A stretch of 64,000 nt of DNA from Haematococcus lacustris. Taxonomy: Eukaryota > Chlorophyta > Chlorophyceae > Chlamydomonadales > Haematococcaceae. The translations under genes were made by a program, and so were the position numbers. This document shows, in pieces, positions 37,601 to 48,296 of the stretch. Within the stretch, counting starts at the first letter, position 1; each line of letters opens with the position of its first letter. Location of the stretch: contig JASKMD010000026.1 in NCBI GenBank assembly GCA_030144725.1, positions 7,738,892 to 7,802,891 on the forward strand. The letters are read 5' to 3'. Below the pieces are notes generated by a model, which worked only from the letters and a program-made list of their open reading frames with translations, did no database searches and was not told the DNA's origin.

Positions 37601-38757
37601 GTGATAGCCAGTCATGTGGCTGGATGCCTGCAGCTGGGTGTGACTCTCCCCCTTGCTGCCGTTGTGCTGCATGGCTGCATGGCTACCTGCAGGCCTATGC
37701 GGTGTCCTTCTTCGCCATCCCCTCATTCCGGTGGTTCTGGAACCAGCGACGCAATGCAGACATCCAGGCCCGCAACAAAGCACGGGCTGCAGCCTCCCGC
37801 CTGGTGGCACGGGGTGGGCGGTGGCTGCAGGAGGTGAGCAGGGCAGGCAGCAGGCAGTAGGCCCACCGCCACCCAGCCCAGGCCAGCCAAGACCAAACAG
37901 CACCTGCCCTGGACCGCTGGGGCTGTGGGTTCTGGTACGCTTCGCCTGTCTTGCCCAGGCCAGCCAGGACGCGACAGGACAGTCTCCGGCCCCTGGGGCT
38001 GTGGGTTGAAGCACGTCTGGTCAGTCCAGTAGGCTGCTGAAGCTGTGCCTAGTGGCAAGGTGCAGCTGGTGGGGTAGCTGCAGCTGATGAGGCCAACCAG
38101 GTTCGAGGGTGCAGCAAAGCAGCCTGGGATAGTTGTTGTGCTTGGGGCAGCGTGACGGCAGCCTGATGGTGGTTGGTGCACAGCTGGTTGCAGGCGTGCA
38201 CAGCTGCAGTGTGGCTGGGGAGGCGGTGGCAGCACAGTGTGCTGAAGCTGGAATGTTTAGAGCTGATGAACTCAGGGTCCATGTACCATCCTGCTGTGGT
38301 GCTGCTAACCCTTCACCGCCGGGTGCCGCCTTGGTCCCGCTGCCATGTCTATGCCGCTGCCTGCTGCTGCTGTATGGCTGCTCTGCAGAAGCTGGGCATG
38401 GCCCGGCAGGCAGGGGAAAGGCGCACTGTGCGACGCAGTGACATCGTGTTCAGCTCAGACAAGGATACAGGGACTCAGGTGAGGGGCAGGGCAGGGCGAT
38501 GCGGGACGGGGTGGGGGCAGGGCAGGGGTGTTTGGGGCTACAGAGTGAGTGAGAGTTGTTAAGGTGTCCCTCGAGGGGTAGGGACCCAGCAGCATGGAGT
38601 GGATTGAGTGTGGGAGCGGGGAAAGGTAAAACTGATGGGCAAACAGCAAGCAAGGGTGGTTGAGACGGTCGGTGTTACAGAACGTTTTGTGTGTCGCTGC
38701 TTGCGTGCTGCGCAGAGCGTTACGGGTCAAGAATTGGAGTCCTGGACCAGCGCATGA
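28613..38757 (+). CDS. Plastid membrane protein, At5g03900-like
   Basis: Thirteen phase-consistent exons: 28613-29154, 29851-30007, 30940-31208, 31451-31547, 31812-31951, 32373-32454, 32709-32837, 36080-36099, 36389-36473, 37168-37308, 37693-37833, 38389-38478, 38716-38757; 644 aa. The first exon is Arg/Ser/Pro-rich and acidic-poor at its start, like a transit peptide. The rest matches the order I recall for the Arabidopsis plastid protein: VTPGDVAARAGVKLAQAEEA, GDVVYAFPSGFR, one membrane segment (VSSIAIVWLAVVAIL), FVEAIFSFVFGDGDPN, GGVVTAEEMAPFLDPP, SFVLPALIRFGGEP, a second hydrophobic block (VALGVLNLVGVATL), SFFAIPSFRWFWNQRRNA, DIVFSSDKD. TAIR lists it under iron-sulphur biosynthesis; the biochemical role is not clear from sequence. 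Exon 8 is only 20 nt. Several introns hold satellites, including a 3.2 kb one before exon 8. Confidence 0.88.
29411..29690. repeat. (CCCTG)n satellite in intron 1
   Basis: About 55 pentanucleotide units, C-rich on the transcribed-sense strand of the plastid gene. Confidence 0.95.
30565..30785. repeat. (CCCCCT)n satellite in intron 2
   Basis: Hexanucleotide run with one slipped unit near 30655. It ends about 155 bp before exon 3. Confidence 0.95.
31245..31352. repeat. (CCCCTG)n satellite in intron 3
   Basis: About 17 hexanucleotide units with a short poly-C slip at about 31290, within a 242 bp intron. Confidence 0.9.
32878..36057. repeat. 3.2 kb minisatellite of 12- and 18-bp units in intron 7
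   Basis: Built from two units, GGGGCCAGGGCA (12 bp) and GGGGCAGAGGCCAGGGCA (18 bp). The longer unit is interspersed irregularly after one to seven copies of the shorter one. Rare variants (GGGGCCGAGG, extra G, GGGGCTAGGG) mark local duplications. The G-rich strand is the sense strand of the plastid gene, so the pre-mRNA could form G-quadruplexes. Because units are multiples of six, a 1,083-codon frame stays open through it and ends just after the 20 nt exon 8. Confidence 0.97.
36546..36625. repeat. (CCACA)n satellite in intron 9
   Basis: About 15 units of the pentanucleotide CCACA/ACACC. Confidence 0.95.
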
Positions 38758-40039
38758 AGGGTCGGGCAGTCCGGGCTCGGAGGGTGGGCGTGGATCTAGG
38801 CGCTAGGTAGTCAGGTCTGGCACGCGCTTGTCGCTGGTGTATTTGCCTGAAAGAAACCTGTTTGAGCGTCGCCAAGTGTTTGTTCGTAAGCCAGGAATTT
38901 TGTAGAGGTGGGTGTGCAGTTTGCATGGTTGATAATGATGTGATGGACGCATTACAGGTTAGGTGAGTGAGTGCAGCGTAGGAAATAAGGTGGTTGACAA
39001 TGGCATGGTCATCAGCGTCCCCGTCGAAGACGCTGCACTTGCAGTTATGTGAAAGGGCTGGTGGCGTGGGTCGTCACACAATGGACAATTACATGTGTTG
39101 GAGGTACTTATCTGCTTACACTTGCAGTTATCTGATGGGGTTGGTGGCAAGGGTCGTCACACAATAGACGATCACATGTGTTGAAGTCAGTTAGAGCTGT
39201 TCAACTAACAGGCGTAAGCAGGAGCATGATGTATAGTTTACCAACTAATGACAAATCCGCCAAACTTCAACAAACAGCAATGTTCAACACGTCCAGAAGG
39301 AGCCAACGCACAAGCTGCTCTAATCCACTCCCACACCTCTCCAGCAATGAGCCTTTTTGATTGAGTGCGAAAAATTGGCCACACCAGGCAGCGACCAACA
39401 CCTATGCTGAGCCTGAGTCTTGCACTACTTATTGAACGGCAGCAGTGAAATAAGCCCTCTGGCGGTCTCTGCCAGTCTCAGAGCATTTCAAGGGCTCAAC
39501 GCCCCTGCTGCTGCTCATTCCAACCTGCAATGTCGTGCTGCATCCTTCCCCGTCAGGCGCTCAGCCCCTTCCCCGCTTGCATGCGATCAGCTGCAGCCAC
39601 ACACCCGGTTGCTGAACTTGTCCTTCCATTGCGGAGGGCTCGGATTCACTAGGCTGAACTGAGGACCCAGTGGCCTGCAGCAACATGGCAGTGGCAACAG
39701 TGCCAGCAGTGCCAGCAGCAGCAGCAGCAGCAGCAGTGCCAGCAGCAATGCCAGCAGCAGCAACAACAGCAGCAATGCCAGCAGCAGCAACAACAGCAGC
39801 AATGCCAGCAGCAGCAACAACATCAGCAATGCCAGCAGCAGCAGCAACAGCAACAGTGGCAGTAGCAACGGTGGCAGCGGTGGCAGCAGCGGCAGCAATG
39901 TCACCATAGGCAGCAGGGGCGGCATGCCCCAGCAAACACGCATTGTGCTCCAACCATCCCCCCTTGTGCGGCATCCATTGCCCCAACCCTCACAACCCAA
40001 AGGGGACCCCCCCCCCCCTCCCCCCTACTGCTTTCCCCC
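38758..40039. other. Intergenic between convergent plastid gene and gene A
   Basis: No gene supported. An imperfect direct duplication of about 70 bp occurs at about 39044-39110 and 39119-39187 (shared core GGGTCGTCACACAAT and CACTTGCAGTTAT). At 39690-39860 a minisatellite of GCAGCAGCAACAACAGCAGC-type units precedes gene A's stop codon. Confidence 0.6.
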
Positions 40040-43000
40040 TCACCCCAGGTAGTTGCAGCCGTTGCTTCTCTTGTCCCAGTTGTCGCAGCACAGCTGCTTG
40101 ACCCAGCCCGAGCACGCGCTGCCAGCCCCTGAACCGCTGCCATCCAGGCCACCGTTAAGCCCTGGGATACCCGAAATGGTAAATGGCGGCGGGCTGCCTG
40201 GGGAAGGGGTTGAGGGTGATGGAGAGGCTGGAGAGGGGGACGTGGAGGGGGCGGGGGATGAACCTCCTTTGCCGCAACCGCATGGCCCTTTGACAGCGGC
40301 CAGGGCTGTGGCGAAGGCGCTGGCGGTGGCCTGCAGGGCAAGGCATTGAGGGCAGGCTGGGTGAGCAGGGGGCAAGAGGGCGGGGCGGGGCGGGCAGGGC
40401 AGGGTGAGCAGGGCAGGGCAGGCAGATGGGGTGAACGCCACCAGGGTGATGCAGCTGTGCATAGCTTCTCATACACCCGCGCCATTGCCATCGTGGCTCA
40501 GGGCTGGTGCTTGATGTGGTTGATGTGGCTGGTCAGCTGTCGGGTTGGTGTGGGTCAGCCTGCGCTAGGGAGCTCATTGCGGGTCAGTGCCTGTCTTGAT
40601 GTAAGCCCGGTGGGGACGAGGGGTTGGCGGTGAGAGGTGATGGACCAGTGTTGACCAAGCAGGGGGCGGTGGGTGTGGGAAGGGGCTCAGGTGAGGGGTG
40701 CTGCTGAGGTGGCGAAAGGGAGGGTGGAAGAGGGGGGAGGGAGGCAGCGCTCACTGTGGCCACTGCGGTTGCTACCGCCTCACTTTGCGCTGAAGCCTGG
40801 CCACCAGTGGAGCACGCACTGGCCGACGCTGCATCACGCATCATGACCAGCATCGGGCCAAATGGATACTGAGGGGAGGGGGAGCAGGGGAGGGGGAGCA
40901 GGGGAGGGGGAGGGGGAGCAGGGGAGGGGGAGGGGGAGCAGGGGAGGGGGAGGGGGAGCAGGGGAGGGGGAGGGGGAGGGGGAGCAGGGGAGGGGGAGGG
41001 GGAGGGGGAGGGGGAGGGGGAGGGGGAGGGGGAGGGGGAGGGGGAGGGGGAGGGGGAGGGGGAGGGGGAGGGGGAGGGGGAGGGGGAGGGGGAGGGGGAG
41101 GGGGAGGGGGAGGGGGAGGGGGGAGGGGGAGGGGGAGGGGGAGGGGGAGGGGGAGGGGGAGGGGGAGGGGGAGGGGGAGGGGGAGGGGGAGGGGGAGGGG
41201 GAGGGGGAGGGGGAGGGGGAGGGGGAGGGGGAGGGGGAGGGGGAGGGGGAGGGGGAGGGGGAGGGGGAGGGGGAGGGGGAGGGGGAGGGGGAGGGGGAGG
41301 GGGCGAGGGGGGCGGGGGTGGGGGTCCAGGGCCACAGCAGCTGGCCTCCACCTGCCTGTAGCTGAGGCCTGGGCAATCTGCTTATCAAAGCTGCTGGCTT
41401 GAGCGGCCGCAACAGCCTGCGGACGAGCAGGGAATAGGGCAGAGGGCGCTGAATGCTCGATAAACAGCCTTTTGTTCCCATGAGCACCATGACCTTTCTG
41501 CCATCACATGCTGCCAGCCAGCATGACATTGCTGTCCCCATCAGCAGGGCCCCTGCCCCAGGTGGGGGCGGGGGGGGGGGGTGGCGCCTGCAGCCCGCAC
41601 CTGGCTGCAGCCATTGGAGGCGGAGGAGAAGGCGCTAGCGATAGCCGTAGCCTGGGCCGTGGCTGCGAGGAGCAGCGGCAAAGCAGTCAGGGTGTCAGCA
41701 CCAAGCTGCTATGAGCTCCACCCGGGTGAGCTGCGGGCAACTAGCTGCTGGGGGGAGGGGGCCAGGGCTGGGAGCAAGGCCTGGGCTGGGCTGGGGTGGG
41801 CTGGTGCAGGACCCGGGGTGGGTGTGGCTCTCACCAATGGCGTTGGCGTTAGCGCTGGCGTCAGCACACGCGATACCAGTCCCTGCGCCACGCCATGCAG
41901 CACAGCGGATCAGGTCCAGCAAGTGCCACACCAGGCAGCCCACCTGCCAGCTAGTGGCGTATGCGAGGCTGGCTGCTGCGACTGGGGCGCTCCTGGCTGC
42001 TGCCTGGGCTCCTTGACCTGGCTGGGCTCTCAGCCCAGACTCTCAGCAGCCCTGGCAATGACTGGTGCCTGTTGCAGCATCTGGTTCTGCCTCACATCTG
42101 GCTTCCTTTCAGCCGGGGTGATGTGCTTTCAGCTGGTGTGATAAGCGTGATGAGTGTGATGACATCCAGCATTGTGGTCTGCCCTGCTGCTCAGCGCTGC
42201 CCAGTGTCTCCATCACCAGGGAGTGTGGGGGTTGTGTGTGCTGCGTGTCCCCCTGGTGTGACCCCCTCACCTTGGACACTCACTTGGACACTGGCTTTGG
42301 CTATGGCCGTGGCTGTTGCCTTGGCAGTGGCTGTAGCCTACACTCACAGCACCACCACCAGCAGCAGCAGCAGTGCCAGCACCAGCAGCAGCAGCAGCAG
42401 TGCCAGCACCAGCAGCAGCAGCAGCAGTGCCAGCACCAGCAGCAGCAGCAGCAGTGCCAGAACCACCAGCAGCAGCAGCAGTGCCAGCAGCAGCAGCAGC
42501 AGCAGCAGTGCCAGCAGCAGTGGTGCAAAGGTGGCAGGATCTCAGGGACATGAGGTGATGTTTACGCCTCATCAGGGGTTCATACCAGCCACTGGCAATG
42601 ACAGCAGCCTGGTCACACTGCTAGGGCACTGCCTGCGACATGCGGTGTCCGCGCCTGGCACCCGCACGCAGCCAGGCTCTACTGCCTCCATCCATCCCCT
42701 CATGATTAAGTGGGGTGCTGCAGGCCAGGCCAGGTCAGGCCAGGCCAGGGGTATGTAGGCCAGGTCATCATGCCCAGCAGTGGGCATGGGAGCAGTTACA
42801 TGTCTGGCTGTATTGCAGACATCTGGATCAGCTATGAACCAAGGCCAGGTCCTGCGGCTGTTGGCTACAGCCGCGTCAGGGCCAGGCAGAGCAAGGGTGG
42901 CATGGGGCAGCTCCAGCACCCACCGCAGCGGTGGCAGCGGCTTGCACGTCACCTCCACCACACACCTGCACAACGTCACACATCCAAACCACTGCAATTA

Positions 43001-43656
43001 CCACCCTTTGGCAGACGTCAGGTCTTGTTGACTTTTCCATCATAAACTGGTCATAAACTGATCGGCTGATTAGACCCGGGAGACCGCGGAATCTCGGGCT
43101 TGGATAGCGCGCACGCCGAGCTACCTACCGAGCTCACGGCTGCGGCCACCGCAGCTGAGCTGGCTTCCTTCGCATCGTTTGCAGCCTGCTCCACTGCCTG
43201 CGAGTTGGCGACCGCTGAAACGACGCCTGCGAGTCGGACATGCGTTTGTGGGAGACAGAAACACACATCTTGGGGAAACGCAGCAGGGTCGACCGGCAAC
43301 CCGTCCCGGCTCAGCAACTACCCTGCACCCCCGCTCGCACTCTGCATCAACCGGCGGTGTTGTTGATCTTGGACACCTGCGGATGGATGCCATCTGAGTA
43401 GCGGAACTGCGGCTGAGAAAACCGTGAGGGCGACGAACTACCCAGCGGTGACAGGGCTGGCACATGATGTTACCAGTCGAGCCTCAGCTGCACCGCTGCT
43501 GGCGCTGTCACAGCCGAGGTGCTGACCATCAATCGGGCCTGCAGTACTCGCCCCCGCACCTGCAGCTTGCACCGCGAGCAGCCCAGCGACCAAAACCAAG
43601 GCAACGGCGACGTAGAGTCCTTGCCGACATCGCATCTGGGGTGTCGCTGCCCACAT
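40040..43656 (-). CDS. Secreted Ala/Cys-module, Ser/Pro-rich protein (gene A)
   Basis: Predicted extracellular or wall protein; no known enzyme domain. Exon 1 ends at 43560 and encodes a signal peptide ([25 protein letters not shown] at 43635, or in frame at 43656). Further exons: 43129-43214, 42924-42965 (VCGGGDV), 42284-42337 ([15 protein letters not shown]), about 41828-41875 ([13 protein letters not shown]), about 41604-41668, about 41348-41412, about 40745-40820 ([18 protein letters not shown]) and 40040-40330. The small exons encode alternating Ala modules with a recurring Cys, probably helical. The last exon has VKGPCGC, a Ser/Pro run and a Cys-containing tail ([13 protein letters not shown]). 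Phase between 42284 and 41875 is not resolved, so an exon may be missing. One intron seems to use a GC donor near 41350. Paralogous to C, D and E. Confidence 0.65.
40868..41303. repeat. (GGGGGA)n satellite in a gene A intron
   Basis: About 430 bp of hexanucleotide, starting with a few GGGGGAGCA variants and with one extra G near 41120. C-rich in the gene A transcript. Confidence 0.95.
42352..42525. repeat. 27 bp CAG-rich minisatellite in a gene A intron
   Basis: Units of the type CAGCAGCAGCAGTGCCAGCA, about six to seven copies. Confidence 0.9.
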
Positions 43657-43799
43657 TGTTAGGGCCTGAAGTTAGGCGCACTCCGTACAGCTACAGTGTG
43701 TGCTGATCGCGAGCAGCGCTGCAGACTTAACAAGTGTGAAAGCGTGACTAGATTGGGCTTTCCCCCCTACCAAGCATCTGCTCGCCAGCTTGCTACTGG

Positions 43800-44584
43800 G
43801 CTTCATGGTACGCGGCTGGTTCACACGCGGCAGGCACTGGCCTATGGGGCAGCAAGCTTCAGCGGCAGTGGCAGCATTGGCAGCAGGGGTGTGCCTGTGA
43901 AGCAGATGCTACGGGAGGCATGCAAGCAGCTGCCCGGACGTGTGGTGTCGGTGCATGAGTTCCGGACCAGCCGGGTTAGCTCTGCCCACGACGACGTGGT
44001 GGTAGGCCAGGCAGAGTCCTTCAGGTGAGAGACCTTAGGTGCATTTGCATTGTAGGAGGGGTCATTGCATAGATTGCCTAGACTGTGCCCCGCAGCGGTT
44101 AGACTAGACATGGCTTGATTTAACACTTGGTATGTTAAGGACACGTGTAACACACGGTTTGGTCAATACACGTGTGCATTGATGAATGTAGCCTTGCACT
44201 GCAAGTTGCAGGTGGCTGCACCCGGTGCGCAGCATGGCCACGCGGTCCCGCATCCGGGGCCTGATGTGCTCAACAAGCAACGGCATCAGGTTCTACGACC
44301 GAGACGTGTCAGCCGCGCTGAACATCCGCCGCATTGCAGCCGGGCCGGGCCGCCCCCGCGAGCTCAGCAGCTGGCTCGGCCGCCCCGCCATGCCTAACCC
44401 AGGCAGACCAGGCCAGGAGTGGGTGCACGTGCGCGACAAAGGCCTCCTGCGGAAGTGGCAGCGTCGGCACCAGCGGCAGCATTGGTGTCATGTGTATCAT
44501 GCCATGAATCAAATAAACAAACAATTCGATTGCCCCCTACAATGGGGATGTGTGTGCGAGGGAGTCGTGCTTAGGGTAGGGTAG
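43800..44584 (+). mobile_element. TnpB/Fanzor-like gene F5 (subfamily 2) with a spliceosomal intron
   Basis: Plus strand, divergent from gene A. The frame through 44024 has ALAYGAASFSGSGSIGSRG, VPVKQMLREACKQLPG and the RuvC-II-like VSVHEFRTSRVSS (catalytic Glu). A GT-AG intron 44025-44211 then joins in phase to FRWLHPV, IRGLMCSTSN, the RuvC-III FYDRDVSAALNIRR (catalytic Asp) and RKWQRRHQRQ. The intron is inferred from homology across the gap and exact phase. The usual terminal TAG after WQR is CAG here, so the frame runs on through the conserved 3' CCCC/GGGG hairpin to a TAG at 44582. The N-terminal part with RuvC-I is not visible, so the copy is 5' truncated or has upstream exons I could not find. 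It is the most complete subfamily-2 copy. Confidence 0.78.
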
Positions 44585-44603
44585 GGCTCTAGCGACTCCT
44601 AGG

Positions 44604-44657
44604 GTTAGGGACACACCCCGGTTAGGGACACACCCCGGTAAGGGACACACCCCGGTC
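44604..44657. repeat. 17 bp tandem repeat x 3
   Basis: Three units of TTAGGGACACACCCCGG (third with TAAGGG), directly after F5. Confidence 0.9.
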
Positions 44658-44663
44658 ACTCAG

Positions 44664-44694
44664 TCCTGTGGAGAAGTGTAGGGGCTCCACAGGA
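44664..44694. repeat. Perfect 10 bp-stem hairpin, two copies in window
   Basis: TCCTGTGGAG and CTCCACAGGA flank the 11-nt loop AAGTGTAGGGG. A second copy (47094-47126, one stem mismatch, identical loop) has the same downstream GGATAG and ACAGG. It resembles a conserved structural end of a mobile element or a small structured RNA. Confidence 0.8.
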
Positions 44695-44699
44695 GGATA

Positions 44700-45534
44700 G
44701 CATACAGGGAACCCTGCCAAGCATCTTCCATCGCAACAGCCTTTTGTGTTACGCGCCGTCTCTGCGCGGCTGGCCAATAGTAGCTGCCACTTCCTCGCAA
44801 AAGTCTTGCGTGTTACATACCTTCCTACCTGAAACAGGTCTGGGTTACAAACCACTAACACCCTTGCTAAGTCTGCACCTCTTTGGAGTCTATACCACAA
44901 GAATTGCCTCACACGAAAGGAAGCAAAGCTGTCCGTCTCCCAACACCCCTACAGCCTGATTGTCCAATGGGATTGCCCAGTGGCCTCATGGGGCAGGGAG
45001 CCGGGCAGAGGTGCAAGGTGGTGGACACCCACAAAGCTGACAGAGCTGTCACGAAAACATTACAGGCCTCAGTGGCACAGCTGCAGCTCAAGACCTCGAT
45101 GATCGAGGCGGTGGTTGGTTGCGGTGATGGGAGCACAGTTAAGCAGTCAACTTACAATGAACGCACTGCATCAAGCAAGCCCTCAACAAACAACCTCTGA
45201 ACACCAGCAGACAAAATCAGGCAACTGCAACACCTCAACTTAGCGCATGGCTGGTCCGTAGCACCACATTCAAATATCTACTACCTCACCTCCGTTCTCA
45301 TCGGCTGAGGAGCATAATAAGGTAATACACCGTCCGATGCTTCACAACACCTCCCCCTTGCTTCATTGGCTAAGGAGTACAAACGCTAGCTTGATAACCA
45401 TGGATCTACAAAATGGGCACGTTTGAGCTGGCACCACTCGCTGGTGCTGGCCATCAAAGCATGACCCCCTTCCGCAGCATCACATTGCCCCCTTCCACAG
45501 CATCACATTGGCCTCCTGCCGCAGCGCCACTGAC
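44700..45534. other. Intergenic; shares a segment with the palindrome's outer end
   Basis: 44885-44957 matches 236-310 (and its mirror at 8998-9072): GAGTxTAxACCxCAAGAA, then AAGCAAAG[C/T]TGTCCGTCTCC and CAACACCCCTACAGCCT. No gene seen. Confidence 0.6.
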
Positions 45535-46828
45535 CTAGCGACCCGAGGTGCCCTTGTCCCCACCCTGTGGCCTGGGCGTAGGGCGGGGCCCATGTGGCTG
45601 TGGGGCCGAGGCCTTCGGCATGGGCGTGGGTGGGGCTGGGCGCGGGACAGGGGCCTTGGGGGCCGGCATCTTTGGGGCTGGTGTCGAGGGCATAGGGGGC
45701 CTGGCAGGGCCTGTGGTGGGGCCTGCAGAGGCGGAGGCAGTCACAGGACCAGGGCCGGACGCGAAGTTGGTCACTGAGGACACTGTTGGCGGCCCCCCCC
45801 CGGTGCTGGTGGCGGTGGTGGCTACTGCCTTGGCTGAGTTGCCGGCGGGGCCCGGGGAAGGGGAGGGTGTCCGGGGAGAGGGAGATGGGCCAGAGGGCGA
45901 GGAAGGGCTTGGGCGAGGGGAGGGTGAGGGCCGGGGAAAGGGGAAGGGGATGGGGGCAGGGGATGGTTGGCGGGGAGAGGCAGGGGATGGAGGGGGAGAG
46001 GCAGGGGATGGTGGAGGGGGAAAGGTAGGGGATGGAGGGGGAGAGGCAGGGGATGGTGGAGGGGGAGAGGCAGGGGATGGTGGAGGGGGAGAGGCAGGCA
46101 ATGGTGGAGGGGGAGGGGCAGGGGATGGTGGAGGGGGAGGGGCAGGGGATGGTGAGCGGGGTGCAGGGCGCGGAGGTTCCATGTCCTCAGAGGATGGGGA
46201 TGGGGAAGGGGAAGGCACGGGAGGTGGGGTACTTGGGGAAGGGCTTGGGGATGGCTCCGAGGGTGGTAACTTCGGCAGCGGCGAGGCTGGTCGGGGGCTG
46301 AAAGGCGGCGCGGGCCCAGTAAAACCCTGCGCTGATCCTCCAGCAAAGCTTGATCCCTGGCCGGGTGAGGGAGCGGTGCTGACCTCCAGCTCGGCGTCCG
46401 TAGGCCCTGCGCCTGATGCGCTCGTCGTCGAGGGTGGCGGTCCGGCCGAGACCAGCACGCTAGTGGCCGAGGTAGGGCCCGAACCAGTGGGTGTAGGGGG
46501 TGCGCTCTGCAAAGCTCGATGCTGCGTCAGAGCGCCACCTGTGCGTGCAGCACCGCGTTCAGAAACAAGGCATCAGGGCGGATTGCAAGTTACGTTGGCG
46601 CGCGCCAAAGTCATGCATCGGCTCCGGCGTGACGCTTGGGTGGGCAGGCGGGCGCGCACACAGGCAAGCAGGCAGGCAGATGGCGCGGTTTTGCGATGTG
46701 GCATCTAACCGCCTAATTAACATTGTGGCGAACCAACCGCCACTGGCACACTGACCTCTTGGGGCTGCCAGGGCGGCCACGAAGAGAGCGGCCAGCACAA
46801 GCGCATGATGGGCTGCGCGCCGAGGCAT
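45535..46828 (-). CDS. Secreted Ser/Pro-rich glycoprotein-like protein (gene B)
   Basis: Two exons, 46756-46828 and 45535-46538, joined in phase 1, give 358 aa ending ...DKGTSGR and TAG. Exon 1 is a signal peptide (RAAHHALVLAALFVAALAA). The mature protein is Ser/Pro-rich with PSPSPSPS and [13 protein letters not shown] runs, the kind of sequence hydroxylated and glycosylated in volvocine wall glycoproteins, followed by an Ala/Thr/Pro tail and a basic end. It lacks the Ala/Cys helical exons of A, C, D and E, so it is either a reduced paralogue or an unrelated HRGP. The coding repeat at about 45970-46150 (GGGGGAGAGGCAGGGGATGG type) creates opposite-strand ORFs. Confidence 0.75.
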
Positions 46829-48296
46829 GGTGGTGAGTGCTGGTTGCAGCTTGAACGGCGCGAGGTTGGCCAGCACACACAGCTGCTGGGGGGCTATGGC
46901 TGTGTGCTAGAAGTGTGCGAAACGGTCACTGGGGTATGCTGGGTCACTCCGCAGCCAATGACTCCCGCTTCTAACGTCGCATTGACGTCCTTAGACTGGA
47001 ACTAACGGTTAATTGTGAGGTGGATAAGTGGGCTCATTCGTGGCTCATTTGTGCCAGTTCGTGCTCAGATGGTCCAGACACACCGGTCCCTGACTCCCGT
47101 GGAGAAGTGTAGGGGCTCCACAGGAGGATAGAGATACAGGACGGCCTGCACTTGCCCTCGCAGCAGTTTCCGCGTCCGCGCCTGCTTCCGCGCTTGGGCG
47201 GCGGCAAGAGACCTGATCAGCGGCAAGTAAGAGCGCAGCATTGCAAGGACTGGGCCGCAAGATGAGAATGACAGCCTTGGCAGGCCAGGCAGGCAGGCAG
47301 GCTCCTAGGAGCTTGGTCCGGGCGATGGGGTGCAGGCAGTGGGGTGCTGGGTCCAGGTTACACGGCTCTGGCTGCGCTGCCATGCTGTGCAAGGGCTGTG
47401 GGGGCTGCCTGACGAGCATTGAGGGGCACTGTGTCAGGCCCCGCAACTGCTTGCCATGCCTCTTGCGTCAGACTGGTTGCAGCAAGGGTTCGGCAACCTT
47501 TCCGTTTGGGGGCTTCTATCCCTGAGGCCTGGGCTGGTTTGTTACAGTCGCAGACCACACTGCTAGCTGCCACCACACTGCTAGCATCTGCAGCTGAGCT
47601 GACCCAGCTGATGACGTACTCAAATACCACGAAGTCCAGCTGGTTATGGCTTCTGGACCTGTCCACCGCATGCCTTGGCACCAACCACCCCACTTGCCAA
47701 CGCCAGTGCGATTGAAGAAGGTCACCACTTGTGCGACACAGCGCAAGACCTCAATAGCCAGGGCCTCAGCCTCCCACAGGAACTGCATGCCACACAATGC
47801 CATGCCTGTGCAAGCCGTTCACCGATCCACCACCTTCGAGACCTGGTACCACCTCCTCCCATTCGGCTTACAGTAACAGCTGGCTGATACATGTAGACAG
47901 GGTCAGTGTATGTGTGGGGTGCGCACGCTCGCTGCAGCAGCAGCAGCAGTAACCTGAGTTTAACTGGAGCCAGCAGCAGGAGCAGCAGGCCCCCCAGCAG
48001 CAGGAACTTACTAGGGGAGCTACACACACCAGAATGGCTGACCTGAAGTGGTCATTAGGCACACTAGCAGTAGCCTTTACAACAATGAGCAGGAACTTGG
48101 CATCACATTATTCCCCTACTAATGGGTAGGGGCTGTGTTATCTGTAAGTGTCTGTGAGAGAGTGTCAGTGACCTACAGCCGCTACCAATACCTAACTTCC
48201 TACCCCCACCCCCTTGCAAGAGTCGGGCGACCGATGTTGGCATGAAACACATGCTCTGATGTAAGCAACAGCTGAAGTTTTGCCAGGTGCACACAT
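46829..48296. other. Intergenic with repeat fragments
   Basis: Holds the second copy of the 31-nt hairpin (47094-47126), GGCA repeats at about 47283-47300, a copy (48020-48092) of the CACACACCAGAA...CTGAAG repeat shared with the 3' flanks of F2 and F3, and at 48103-48260 a segment beginning CACATTATTCCCCTACTAAT that recurs at 50261-50390. No gene supported. Confidence 0.55.

Noticed and set aside
44604..44657. Telomere-like TTAGGG words
   Set aside because: Part of a 17 bp unit repeated only three times, not a telomeric array.
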